Shown: one piece after another, positions 43,060-55,989 of the stretch
Position numbering within the stretch: position 1 is the first letter of the stretch
How the letters are laid out: the number at the start of each line of letters is the position of its first letter
Source of the DNA: Bimuria novae-zelandiae CBS 107.79
Lineage: Eukaryota > Ascomycota > Dothideomycetes > Pleosporales > Didymosphaeriaceae
Direction: 5' to 3'
Assembly (NCBI GenBank): GCA_010015655.1
Contig: ML976665.1
Coordinates: 1,042,319 to 1,106,318 of the forward strand
Length of the DNA stretch: 64,000 nucleotides
Notes under the pieces: generated by a model
Told to the model about the DNA's origin: nothing
Database searches by the model: none
Seen by the model: the letters and a program-made list of their open reading frames with translations, nothing else
Translations under genes and position numbers: made by a program

Positions 43060-46000
43060 TAGGATATAGGGCCTTAGGTTACTCCTTATAGAACTTCTCT
43101 AAGACCTCTTTATAGTTAGTAAGGTTCCTTGCTAGTTCTTATATATTATAGCTTTCTTGCTATCCTTCCTATTTCACTAAGTACTTATACTAACACCTAA
43201 TTTTTTATAGATTTTTAATTACTTTAGCCTCGTACTCCTTATCTTCAAGGTTAAGTTATATTTTTAGTTCGGCGCTTAGTAGTGCTAGTTCTAATAATAA
43301 CTTATAGAAGACTAAGTAGATACGTGTATCTATAAGTAACTATAGTTTAAAATTAATTAGTCCTTCAACCTTTTAAATTTTAAATAGTCCTTTTTAAAGG
43401 TTGTTTAGTTTTTTACTTAGCCTTTTTATGTTAAAATTTTTTTATAAGAGGAGGACTCTATCCCCCTCCTTAAAAGTTAGTCCCTTAATTTTTTTTCTTA
43501 TTTACTTATTTTACTATTTACTTATTACGTTACGCGATATTCTAGCATAGTATCTTATATAGATCCTGTATAAGTTTAGCTTTATTAGCTACATTTTTTG
43601 CAATGTTTTAGATGTCTAATAGGTCCTAGTAAGTCGTTGGCTCACACCTGTGGTTGGCATAGTATGGCGAGTACCCCGTAGTCGCCGATCTTGCACTATT
43701 GTATGCTAGTTAAGCTGTTAGTAATAGCTTAACCTAATTATCTTAAAGATTATTTATATATATCTAGAGATATTATTTTAACGTTTAGTTTATTTACTTA
43801 GTTTAGCTATCTATTTTAAGTTAGAAGCTCGTCGTGAGCTTATGCTTAATCCCTAATTTAGCCGTAAATATAATCTAATATAATAATATAAATATGTTAA
43901 TCTTATCTATAATAAATTCGTTAGGTTATCTAACCTATAATATTAGTTTTTATTTTACTATATAGGCTAGTTCTTCTGCTAACATAGCTTCCTTAATTAG
44001 TATAAACCTTAACTCTTTAGTAAGTTAATAGATTATAACTAAAATTAAGTTATAAGGATCCTTATTCCCTAGTGCTCGCGATACTAGTAACTTTATAATA
44101 AAGTTTATAGTCACGCTAGACCATGCCCTTAAGGGTAGCTTTAGTAGCTATAAGAGGCTATAGGGCTTATTTCTCTTAGGCTTATTCTTATAATAGGCTA
44201 AATAGTTACCTAAAACTTTCTATACCGCCTAGCGTAGCTTAGGGATGGTATATTCATTCGGAATTTAACGCGTTATTTTAGTAATTTTTAGGTATTCTTA
44301 GTCCTTATTTTTATATAGTTTTTTAATTAGTAATAGAGCTTATTACTTACTAATTTAAATACGGTTTTAATAGTCCCGTGCTATTAATTTTATAGCTTAG
44401 TAGAGATTATATGCTTAGCGATCTTTATCTATAAGCCTACTATTATTCTATATCCTATTTATAACTAGTCCATAATAGGTGAAATTCGTGCGTTGCACTT
44501 CTAGTGCTGGCGCGAGCTATATCTTATTATAGCGAAGGGTTCTGTCCTTCGCGTAGGTTAAGATTATAATATAGTTACTACTATTATCTTTTTCTATAAG
44601 ATCTAATTATTTACTAAGTACGTTTATTATAGCATTTGCATTTCTTAATAGGTGTATAATATAAAAGTCAAATTCTACTATCTATTTAGACTACCTAGCC
44701 TATTACTAGTTAAGCTTCTTAGTCGTTGTAAAGCGTATTAGATTAAAGTAATTAAAGAATACCTTTATTTAGTACTTAGCTTTTTTAAGCTATGCTACCT
44801 ATTACTTAAAATAGTTATAATTACTAGTAGTTTTTTATTATAGATCTTATAGTTAAGCTCTACTCCTAAGAGCTTTCTTACGTAATAGAAGACTAGTCTC
44901 TATTTCTTATTATTATATTCTTATAATAGTACAGCCCCTAGCGCATAATCCGATGCGTTTATATAGATGCGATGTTATTGTTCTAGGTTATATATCTATA
45001 GTAGGGGTGCCGTTAGGAATAGGCGTTTTAGTTATTTAAAAACTTACTTCTCTACCTCCTATAAAGGTTGCTATTTTCCTGTCTTTATAAGTTCTATTAG
45101 TAAAGCGGTAACCTTTAAGTAGGTCCTAATAAATTTATAATAGAAGTTAATACAACCTAAAAAAGATTAAATATCCTTTACTAATTTTAGTAGTAACTAT
45201 TCTTTTATTATCGAGATTTTCTTTAGGTCTATTTTAACACCTTCCTAAGATATTATAAATCCTTGATATTCCGTTTCTGTGACATAGAATTTACATTTCT
45301 TAGGGTGTAAGAGTAATTTATATTTTTATAGTTTTTTTAACACCTTGCGAATATATTCCTTATGTTCTTTTAGAGTTCCGCCTAAGTATACCTAAGTATA
45401 TTAATATGTTATAAAGGTATGCCGTGTAGAATACGTCTAAGTATTTATATAATACTTGATTTATAAGTTCCTAGAAGGTTGCTAGCACATTAGTTAGTTT
45501 TATTAGTATAACTATGTACTTAAAGAGGCTATATTACATATAAAAAGCTATTTTCTACTTATAGCCCTTTGCTATTTAAATCCTGTAGAATTTATCCTAG
45601 ATATTAAATTTTATAAACTACTTAGCTCCTTAGAGTCGATCTATAAGCTCCGTTATTAAGGGTAATAGGTAGTAGTTTTTTATTATAATAGTATTTAGCT
45701 ATTTATAATCTACATAGGGTCGCAGCCCGCTGTCCCTTTTACGAATAAAGAGTATAGGAAAGGCTATAGAGCTTTAACTAGGTTTTTACTTCCCTAAGCG
45801 TAGATTTTTTTATATTAGCTCCTTTAACTCTTTTTCTTATTTATAGGTAAGGGGCCTTAAGTATTCTAGCTATAGCTTAGCTTCTTTTACTAGTAGTATC
45901 TCGTAATCCTACTCCTTATATTTAGGTAGAATAGTCTTATTGTATTCCTTAAATAGGTCTATAAATTCCTTATATTTTTTTAGTAGACCTAGGTTATTAG

Positions 46001-48560
46001 GAACTATCTTAGCTTTTTAGACTTATATATAGCTTACTCTTCCTAGGTGTCGCTTTAAGATTCTATCTATTTTATATACTAATATCTCTTATATTTTAAA
46101 TAGCTAGCTTCTCTTTCTTACCTAAGGTTTTTGGGAAGTTTCCCTTTCGCTAGGACTTATCTAAGCTATTACTAGTAGATTTTAGGGGAGGATCGTTCGT
46201 TTAACCTAGTCTATTTATAAATTATGTTATTCTAGCTATTTATATCTAATAATAGCTTTAATGTCCCTTATTTCTATAATAGTAAAAACATATTAGCTCT
46301 CTAGGCCTTCTATTTTAACTTATACCAGCGCCGTCTTAAGGCGTAGCTAACTATTACTATATTTTTATAATTAGGTTCTATCTATAAGTCCTGTCTATAG
46401 TAGTATTCTTTTATTATAATATAGCATATTATATTTCTTAACTACTTATAGGGCGATCAGGCACGCGTCTGCCCCTAGGTCTATAAGTACTATAATACAA
46501 TATCTATGCACTATAATATCTTTAATTAAGCGCTTCTTAACTTAGCGAGTATTTACTTAATAAGCTATAATAATCGTACTATTACTAGTATAGCTTATTA
46601 CTTAATAATAATCTAGTTTTTTAAGTCCTTAGACTTATCTTAGACCTCCTATAAGACTTATACCTCTTAGATCTATTCCTTAAGTTAGGCTAGCTTTAAA
46701 ACTTCTTTAACCCTATACTACTTATATTATTATTAATATAGTGCGTAAGTCTCTTTAATTTTATTAGGTTTATATACTCCTTAGTTCCTATGTTATAGAT
46801 AATTTAGAGTAAGATATTTATTCTAAGCTAATACGTCGTGTCTTAAGTAGATATTAAAAGAAGCTACCTCTTCTTATAGGCTTAGGTATATAAAGTACTA
46901 TAGGTTATATTAGTCTTATCTTATTATTAAGTAGATTATGTCTTATCTTAGCTACGTGTTCCTTATTATCGTGCTAGTGTCGCGGTGGTCTAGGCCCTAA
47001 GGGAACTAGCCTATCTTAAATTTTTATTATCTATATAGCTTATAAGTAATATTAAAACATTAATACTATTTATTCTGCTTATAGTACTTAGCCTAGTATA
47101 CTGGAAAGAGCTCGTAATAGTTATTAAGCATACTATACTAGCTTTTCTTTAGTCTATAGTATTTTAAGCCTTCTAGAAAATAAGAGGCCTTAACTTAGGC
47201 CTTAAAGTGCTATTAGCATCCTTTTCGTGTGTATTACTACTATTTGGCGTGTTCGTGCTGTTCTTATATTATAATCTGGCGTAGGTACTGCTTTAGGGGT
47301 CCTTATAGCTTCTCTACAAGCTAATAGGTATCCTATGCGTGCAGTCTTTAAATAATTACCTTTATCTCGCACTAAGATAAATAGTGCTGCATGCTACTAT
47401 ATATCTAATAGGTGTTATTAGCTAGTTATTAAAAAATCTAGTATTCGGGGAGGGTTTTTTATTCCTCCCCTTATTCTTTTACTAGTTTTAAGATATTTTA
47501 CGTGAGATCTACTTCCTTAGCCTTTACTAGTGTAAGGGAGTCTATAGTAACTTATAAAAGGTTAGTTATATAGATTTTAGTCTCTTAACCTTTATAATCT
47601 TTAGTAAAGTAGCCTTACTTACTATATTAAAGGTAAGCTTTATCTTTAAACCTCTATTCTTACTCTTCCTATAAAATACTATTTTTGCCCTAGTAACCCT
47701 TTTTTAGTTTATATAGCTATTTTCCCTTGCTATTTTTCTTTTTATACTATTAGGCTTTATTAGTTATAATAATATCTCCGTCCTAGTCTCTTCCTGCGGG
47801 TCTAGATCTAGTCTCTTTTCTAGTAAGTAGCTTAGTACTATGCTATTTTTCTAGCTTGCGTTTATATAGGCGATTATCTACTTTAATAGTATCCTTAATA
47901 AGTTCTTTTAAATTATATACTATATCGTAGTAGACTAGTTCGTCTTTAACAGATTCCTTTAGCCTATTATAGTAGGTATTTATAAGTAGGGCCTCTCCCT
48001 ATTTATTAAGTTCTACTATAACCTATTTAAACTCTAGGGTGTAAAGTACTACTAACCTATTTTAACGTAGGCTTTAGAGGCGTATTTTAGCTTAGTACCC
48101 CTTATTAATAGTGCTAAACATTTTTTTATAGCTTTATAAAAAGACTTTTAATTCTTAAAAGTATTCTTAGTAGCATCTAAGTCGCACTCTTTTAGGCTAC
48201 TATTCTTAAGAAAGTTATTAATTATTAGTCTTACTTATATAGCTACCTTGTCCTATATATTTATGTAAGTAACTAGGATCTTATCTTGTTCTATTTTAAA
48301 CCTTTTTAGGTTATAGTAGATAAATAATTTTATCTATATTAGGAACGTTCCTAGGTAGCCTTTTCTAGTATAAGGTTTAGGTTTTAAAACCTTTAGTTAA
48401 TGCTTCGCATGCTCCTATTTACTTATTTAGTTACTTATGTAATTAATAATTTCCTAAAGCTAAGCTATCTAAGCTTTTTACTTAATAACTACTTCTTATA
48501 GTGTCTTCTCCTTAGGTGCTAGAGCTACGGCTGTCGAGCTAGGTCCTGCTATTATACTAT
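43060..48560 (-). pseudogene. E5 gag-pol remnant
   Basis: Minus-strand landmarks: gag about 48560-46900; protease VLIDLGADACLIAL near 46480 (DSGA with Ser changed); RT about 45730-45130 with YLYNILIY for the YxDD box near 45405; RNase H about 45100-44650; integrase about 44560-43600 with WSSVTINFI near 44125, and YYANH with EP near 43665; chromodomain YKYLVK, EG, ELARNLTNY at about 43205-43110. The RT Asp pair is lost. Stops are TAA/TAG. Order identifies a chromovirus. Confidence 0.83.
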
Positions 48561-48573
48561 AGGGTAGTTAAAG

Positions 48574-48954
48574 TGTTATAAGGCTCTTACACCTTATTTT
48601 AATCTAGGTTAAGGTAGTAAGGTATTATAGTACTTTATAAATTATTTAGTAGTATAAGTTAATGCGACACTTCGCGCGAGGCTGGATAATTTAATCTTGT
48701 AATAATATAAGATAACTATTAGCCTATATAGGAGAACGTACTCGCATAGAAGATATATAAGTTAACTATAAAGAGTATGATAAAGGAAACTATCCTATAT
48801 ATATATCCTGCGTGCTTAGTTACTTAGTACTACTAATTAACTAAGTAGTTACGTAACCCTAAGGCTAGCTCCTTAGCGGGCTTATTAACCCGTTCCTTAG
48901 TCGCCTATCCTTATAAGCGCCCATCCCCTATTATCCTGTTCCTGGTTCGTAACA
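48574..48954 (-). repeat. E5 right LTR (5' LTR)
   Basis: 381 bp; less mutated than the left copy (for example CGCGCGAGGCTGGATAA, CCTGGTTCGTAACA). Confidence 0.9.
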
Positions 48955-49080
48955 ATAAATTATTTCGTAGTATAAGTTAATGAGACACTTAGCGCGTGGC
49001 TATATAATTTAATTTCATAATAAATAAAATAACTATTAGTCTATATAGGAGAACGTACTTATATAAAAGATATAAGGTTA

Positions 49081-50920
49081 TTCACAAGCGAACGACTCAT
49101 ACAAGCGAGCGACTCACTCTGCCAAGACCGTACTAAAATCTGCACTCTACATAATAGTACACAACGCGCATAAATAGTTATAAGAAATTATAATAACCTA
49201 ATTTACTTAAAATTTATTTTTACTTCTTTTTTATATATGCGTAAGTTATGCCTAGCCTTACTATAGCGCCTATAGTATTATTAAGTAGGCTTACTCTTAT
49301 TAGCGCATACCTTTTTCTTTATCTTTTTCTTATTACTACGCGCCGTAACGTCCTTTAGGGTAGTTAGTTACTAGCTATTAGTAACTATAAAAACTTCTTC
49401 TTACTATAGTTACTTTCTTTTATATAATTTCTATCGCGTAGAAGCCTTATTAGCGGCTTAAAGCTTAGCGTTATACTTTATTATTAATATTAAAAAATAC
49501 GCTATTAGCTTAGCGCCTTTTATAAGCTTTTTAATTACTTTAATTAAACTTATTAAGAAACTATTTAGGTGTCTTTAAATCCTTTCTTTTACTAGCATTA
49601 ATTATATCCCTAATTTTAAAATATTACTTAGTATTTATAACTACACTATACTATTATATATAGTATAAGGCGAAGGCGTACGCAGACAACCGTTAAGCTT
49701 TAATACTATTACTTTTAGGATAAAAGGAATAAGATTAGCGCCTTAAAAGCTTTTTTAAATATTACTTTAAATAATTCTAGTCTTAAAAGTAGCAATAAAT
49801 TAAGGTAAGAACTTAATTTTAGTAATATATATAATATAGTTACGTATTAAATTCTTAGCATAGCGCCTATACGCCTTCTTGAATAGCGAGAAACACCCTA
49901 TATTTAGTAGCTATAAGAGGTATGATAAATATAAAGGTATATAGAGAGTAATAATCTTATTATCCTTATAGTATTATTAGAATTTAAGTAAGTCATAGAT
50001 TTTATAGCTATTAATAATAAGTAACTAATAGCTATTAATAGTACGCTTTTTTATATACGCGTTAAAGTGCTTTAGCTACTATAAACTAAGCTTATTTATT
50101 ATTTAGCTATTTTTAAAAACTTTAAAAACCTAGTCGCGAGGTAGATCCTTCTCCTAGTACTAGGTAGAGAGGTAGTGCGTGCTTTAAAAGATAAGGAAGG
50201 GTTAAATTGCCTAGCCTATTATATTAACGCCCTAGATAGTTATTATTTACTATTAGTTACTTTACTATACGCTTAAAGTCTATAATAACTATTCTTATTT
50301 ATATTATACCTATTATAAAGCTAGACTTATTAAAGTTATAGGTGTCTTTGCCTAAGATACTATACTTAGCTTTAGTATTTACTATAAGCTAGAACTAGCC
50401 TTATATAACTTTAAGATCCTTATAGAGGACTCTCTTATATTTTTACTTTTAATTAAATTTTATTTTAAGCTCTAATTAGCGCTTAATAAAGTTTAAAGCC
50501 TAGTTGTAGCTAATTAGGTCTTAGTAGCACTTAGCTAGTAAGGAATTAGCTATATCCTTTATAATAATAAGCTAGGGCGGAAATCCCCGCGCGTTTAAGT
50601 TAAGTATATACTAAATAATAACTTACTCTTTTATTATAAGAAGCTTTATTAAGTTAGACGTATAATTATATTAAAAAGTAATTTGAGCGCGTTATTAATT
50701 AAGTAATTTTTAAAAAATATTATAAAGAGCTAAAGCGCATTATTATAATAGATTTATATCTTATTTAATAGCCTAAAATATAAGCTATAATTAAGCCTTT
50801 TTTAATTATAGTAACTAATAAGGTGGTTAAGACATCGCGTTATACTATAGGTAATAGTATATTTTAATAGGGTCTTGGCGGAGTAAGTCGCTTGCTTGTG
50901 TAAGTCGCTCGCTTGTGAAG
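49081..50920 (-). mobile_element. P2: pogo/Fot1 DNA transposon, copy 2
   Basis: 1840 bp, same family as P1 over its whole length. Left end TTCACAAGCGAACGACTCAT and right end, reversed, CTTCACAAGCGAGCGACTTA, each with two 17-bp units. The flank is TA on both sides, although the first base of the left terminal repeat is missing. The minus-strand transposase is as broken as in P1. It is inserted in the E6 LTR. Confidence 0.85.
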
Positions 50921-51557
50921 TATGTTATAAGTTAACTATAAAGCACGTAACATAAGAAACTGCCTTATATAAATATTCCTCTTGTCCTATAAAGTCCTAC
51001 AGTATCCCATGCCTCGTGTCCATGGGATCTCCTGGGATTCCTGTGACGTCACGTGACCTGGGTCACGTGGTCCCACAGTGTCCTATAGCTTGGCGTCTGG
51101 GACAGCCTGGGACGTTACGTTATCCTCAGGTGGGGCTCGTGTACCTTTATAAGGTTCGCCTGCGCCGATGTTCCTGGGTTATAACACTATCCCCCTCCTT
51201 CCTCTGCATGTCTTTATGTAGTAGCTAATATTCTCCTAAAGTATTCTTTATTATTATTCTATTAGAGATTATATAAACTTAATTAGCTAGACTACTATAG
51301 TGTCCTATAAGTACTACGCGAAGAAGGGCTTTACCTATAAGCTATTTTCTTTTAAGATATAGTATAGTAACTACTATAAAAACAGTGTTACTAAGTGTAA
51401 GCTATTAGAACCTATAGTTCTAAATTTTTCTTATATTAATTCTAAGGTAAACTAGCTTAAGCGCTTAAAAGAGATGGCTATTATTAAAAAGAAAGTAGTT
51501 ATAGTAGCCTTATAAGCTACTTGCGCAAAAAGAAAAAGGCTATTAAAGTAAAAGTAT

Positions 51558-51716
51558 TGTCACGGCACCAACCTGGTTGGTTGTGGCCACGTGACTTGGC
51601 GTATCTTGGCGTAGATCCTCACTTGTATACCTAGCGACCTCGCGTCTCCTATAGTTTCCTTCCTCACGGCACAACATAGTACTTCCCCTAGACCGTCTTG
51701 TGTTTGTCCTGTAATA
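51558..51716 (+). repeat. E8 5' LTR
   Basis: 159 bp; contains CACGTGACTTGGCG; last CA changed to TA. It is followed by GTTTGTGCTGTAACAGTTTG, a duplicated echo of the LTR tail. Confidence 0.92.
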
Positions 51717-52009
51717 GTTTGTGCTGTAACAGTTTGTGCCGTCTATAATTGGCTACGCTATTTTTCTTTACTATTATATTAAGATTCCTTAACCTTAGCG
51801 TAATTAGAAATCGCGAGCCTAATAGCATAGCCCCCGAAGCCTTCCCACGACTAGAGACCTCCTACCTAAAGCTAGAGAACCCCCGTCTAGACCTAGAGCA
51901 CTAAAGCCTTGAATAAACCACGGCGCCCTCCCCGCTCCCTCCCGAACCTAGACCACGTCATCGACCAACCCACGCTGCGCACCTCGTCCCCGCCTACTAC
52001 CCCCACGAA

Positions 52010-53090
52010 TTACTATGGACACACCCCAGATACACGCCTAATAGGGTAAAGCATTAGCCAACGCGATCGAAAACGCGATCCTGAATATTACTATAGTAGT
52101 CCGCCCTAGCATAGCCTATAATTACTTTGATATTATTTACACCCCCTAAGATAATAATACTACTACAAACTTAAAGATAAGTTTTCTAACTTGCAATAAT
52201 AACACGCTACTACTATTAAGCAACTTATAAAAGCCCTACTTAATAGCCGCTCTACTAAAAACTAACTCCGCTAAATAATAATAGACCCTAAACTATTTAG
52301 TAGCAAGGAAAAAGACGTTATAAAGCGCTAAGTAAAATATATTAACTAGAGCTTATACCTAGTTTAAACCTTCTTTATTAATAAGAGTATATTTACTAAT
52401 AAGTTCCTCCGCCTTTAGTATATCGCGGGCCCGTTAAAAGGGACCGCATACAGACTATACTATAAGAAATTTAATAATATTATTAAATATAAAATAACCT
52501 AAACGCCTAGTACTACCGTAAATACTTAGAGTACCTTACTAAACTTAATAAATAATATAAAACTTTTAACCTGTCCTAGACTATATTCTAAGCTTTTAAT
52601 AACTTCTGGATAACTAATAAACCTTTCTAAACCTTTATTACTAAGTTTAATACCCTTACTAAAGAATATAGCAGGATAATAGCAAAAGAAGTTAAAGCAC
52701 TATAGCTTAAAATATCCTAAAAACTATTAAATAAAATGTCTTACTAGCTACTACGCCCTAGTAGAGAAGATTTTTATAAGTAGTATAAAATATACTAATT
52801 TATCTATAATAACCTTATTTTTAAGAACTACTATAATAAATTACGTAATACCCGCCCTAACGCCTAATAGCATTAAACTTAAAATCCTAATGTCTAATAG
52901 CCCTAAGCCCAAGCCCAGGCCCTAGCCTAACTACTATAGATAGGCACTAGCGATCCTATAGTACTAGACGCCCTCTAGCAATTACGTATTTCCTGTAAAT
53001 AGTATATTTAGTAAGGCCTCTACTTCTACTATAAAAAACCTAATTACTCTAAAAATAACTGCACTAAGAAAAAAAACGCGCGGACGCTAG
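52010..53090 (+). pseudogene. E8 gag remnant
   Basis: A frame with many TAG/TAA at Gln positions, ending in a zinc-knuckle shape near 52990-53060 (GLYFYYKKPNYSKNNCTKKK). There the first two Cys and His are Tyr and the last Cys survives. Upstream capsid helices are partly readable (TYRLYYKKFNNIIKYK near 52450). Confidence 0.65.
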
Positions 53091-55989
53091 ACATAGTTAA
53101 GCATTTAAAGCTAGAACCCTAATGCCTAGAACTAGCTAGGCTATAGTATAGGCCGCGATTAGATCCCCTTAGCTTACGCCCACGGCGCGCCTGGCCCGTA
53201 GAGCAGTTACCTTAGCCTATATAATAATTAGCATGGCTAAAGGAATTTGTCCTCCCTGAACTATTACTAAGCGCTAGAATACGGAGAAACCTATAGCATA
53301 GCCTCCCTACCTTTATTAATGGGAAGCCTAGCAGATTTTACACTAAAAATAAGATTATTATAGAGAAAAGAGTAGCCTCCGTTTAAAGTCGCGAATAGAG
53401 GTAGACTAGAGAAAGGTAACTAGAATAGATTTATTATTACCTCTATAATACTAAGCCCCTTAGGCTTAAATTAATAGATAATAAATTATTACTTATTTTT
53501 ACTATTCTTTCCCTTGCGCCTAACTAGCATGTAAATATAATTAGTCTTATTAATAGTAATTACTTAGTAAGAAGGTTTATAGACTATAAATTTATTTAAA
53601 CCTAAGGTATTAAGACTACACCTACGCTAGTACAATGCCTACTACTCCTAGCTAATAAAAAGCTAGCTAAATCTATATTAAAATACTTTATTATAAACGT
53701 TATTATTAAAAATTATTAGGAACTATACCTCTTCTTTATAATAAATCTCTACTAAGATACCCTAATTATCTTAGGCTTCCCTTAGTTGTAGCGCTATAAC
53801 CTAGTAATTAACTTATCTTAAATATTACTTACGTTCTTTTTATAATATTGCCAGACCCACTGCCTCCCCCTAGGGACCTATACTAGCGAAGCGATAGTCC
53901 TGCTGAACCTGCCTAAACACTTTCACGGCCTCCCTATCCCTGGTGAACCGACCCGTCGTCTATAACCCGAACGTCTAGTGGAAGAACCCCCTAACAAAAG
54001 CACTCCCGCCTAACGTAACTAGATTTTAGCACTACTATAAATAAACTACTAGCCACCTAGCGTCAAAGACGTCGAAGACAAAGACTACGATAGCGACGTC
54101 ACGCTAGTAAATAACTTAAATATGCCTATCCTACACATTAAAATCACGCTGACTCTAGGCAAAAATTACTACCGCATATTTAGATCCTCTTGGTACACAG
54201 GCCCTGAAATCCGCGCCTAAATGATCCCTAACTTGCGAAAAGTTAGACTAACTCTAGCCTCTGTAACTGTAGGACAACGTCGTAAAGGCAAGCCACTTCT
54301 AAAGCTACTACTCCCCCCCTTCAGCGTGCCGCTTCCGCGACCCCCTTATAATAAACCCTAGTTATAAAAATGCCTAGACCTATCTAATATTAAGCTTATA
54401 AGAGCAACGGGCTTTATCTAGTTTTATTATAATTTTATTATAAAAGTAATAAAAATTACTTAGGACAAACTAAATTAATTAAATACTAAGCCCCTAGAAT
54501 ACTATTACATCCCTAATTTACTAAAGGAGTATTATAAAATAGTTATCCTTATACTTAACGAGAAAATCGGGCTAAGATATAATTTAATAAAATTAAGAAA
54601 ACTTTTCCCTAATAAGCTCTAAAACTTTATTAGTAAATATTTTATACCATCCTGATTAGCTAAGATTACTAAAGCTAATATTAACAAATTTATAAAGGGT
54701 AAACCTAAACGCATAGTAGAAGATATTAAGAAAAAGCTCCTAATATAGCTTTACGATCTATATAAAGCCTTCCTACTAAAACTAACTAATAAACTTCCCC
54801 TACGCCGTTCCTAGGACTACAAGATAGAGATTATGCCAGACAGGAAGCCCCCTTACCTTAAGAATTAACTAATAAGCCCCTAAGAACTTAAAGTTATCTA
54901 GAAATAGCTTAATAATAACCTTATTAAGGGATTTATCCACGAGTCGTAGGGGAGATATATTACTAGCTACTAAACTAAAAGGGGGCGTCCGTATCTACTA
55001 GGACTATAAAGTCATAAATAATATTATTATTAAGTACTATTACCCGCTATCCCTAGTTTGCGAATCTTTAAATACTATATGCAATGCAAAAATTTACACT
55101 AAGCTAAATATTATTACTACCTTTAATAAGCTATAGATAGTAGAAGGGCATAAGTAGAAAACTACTTTTATTACCTAATTTAGCCACTTTAAAACCCTAA
55201 TAATGCTATTTAGCCTATGTAACACCCCCGTATCCTTCTACAACTATATTAACTATACCTTCTTTAACCTACTAGATAAAACCTGTATCGCGTACCTAGA
55301 CGACGTCTTAGTCTATTCCTGAGATAAGAAAAAATACTAAGACTACGTTTATAAAGTAGTAATGTGCCTTCGCGATGCAGGACTCTAAATTAATATTAAT
55401 AAATATAAGTTTAAGATAAGATAAACTAAGTACCTTAGCCTTATACTTACCCCTAATAGAATATAGATAGACCCTAAAAAAGTTAAAACTATTAGAGACT
55501 AGAAGTCTGTATTAGGACGAAAAAACTAGTAAAGATTCCTTAGTTTTATAAACTTTTACTGCTGCTTTACCTACGACTTTTCGAAGATTACTAGGCCTTT
55601 AAACGACCTACTAAAGAAAGGGATTACCTAAAACTAATAAAATAACTACTAAGGCACGTTTAGCTACTTAAAAACTACTTTCGCGTCCGTACTAGTCCTA
55701 GCTTTTTATAATTATAATTATAAGATAGTTCTTGAAATTAACGCTTTAGGCTATGCAAGTAGAGGAGTCCTTTCTTAATATAATAATAAAGGAGTCTTAC
55801 GCCTAATAGTATATTTCTTGTCTAAGCACTTAGCGCAAGAGTGTAATTATAAGATCTATAATAAAGAGCTATTAGCTATTATTAAAGCCCTAGAAAAATA
55901 GCGCATTAAACTATAAGGAATTTAAGAATCCTTTGAGGTTATTATAAATTATAAAAATCTCGAGTACTTTACGTCTACTAAAGCACTTA

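Larger units (their letters stand above)
42074..48954 (-). mobile_element. E5: full-length Ty3/gypsy chromovirus inside the E6 LTR
   Basis: LTRs 42074-42500 (427 bp) and 48574-48954 (381 bp), TGTTATAAGG...TTCGTAACA, with a perfect 5-bp duplication ATAAA (42069-42073, 48955-48959). The left LTR is longer by a 46-bp tandem duplication around 42320-42390 (TTACTTAGTACTACT...AAGTAGTTA). It landed in the LTR of a related element. Confidence 0.92.
42004..51186 (-). repeat. E6 3' LTR, in three pieces
   Basis: Joined length about 457 bp. It starts tattataagg (TG now TA) and ends GGGTTATAACA. The last part has CACGTGACCTGGGTCACGTGG and other unmutated GC-rich sequence (51015-51190). E5 sits after CACTTTATAAA and P2 after AAGATATAAGGTTA. 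Confidence 0.75.

Noticed and set aside
51016..51228. 70-residue plus-strand frame
   Set aside because: Lies in the GC-rich end of the E6 LTR and its leader; no motif.
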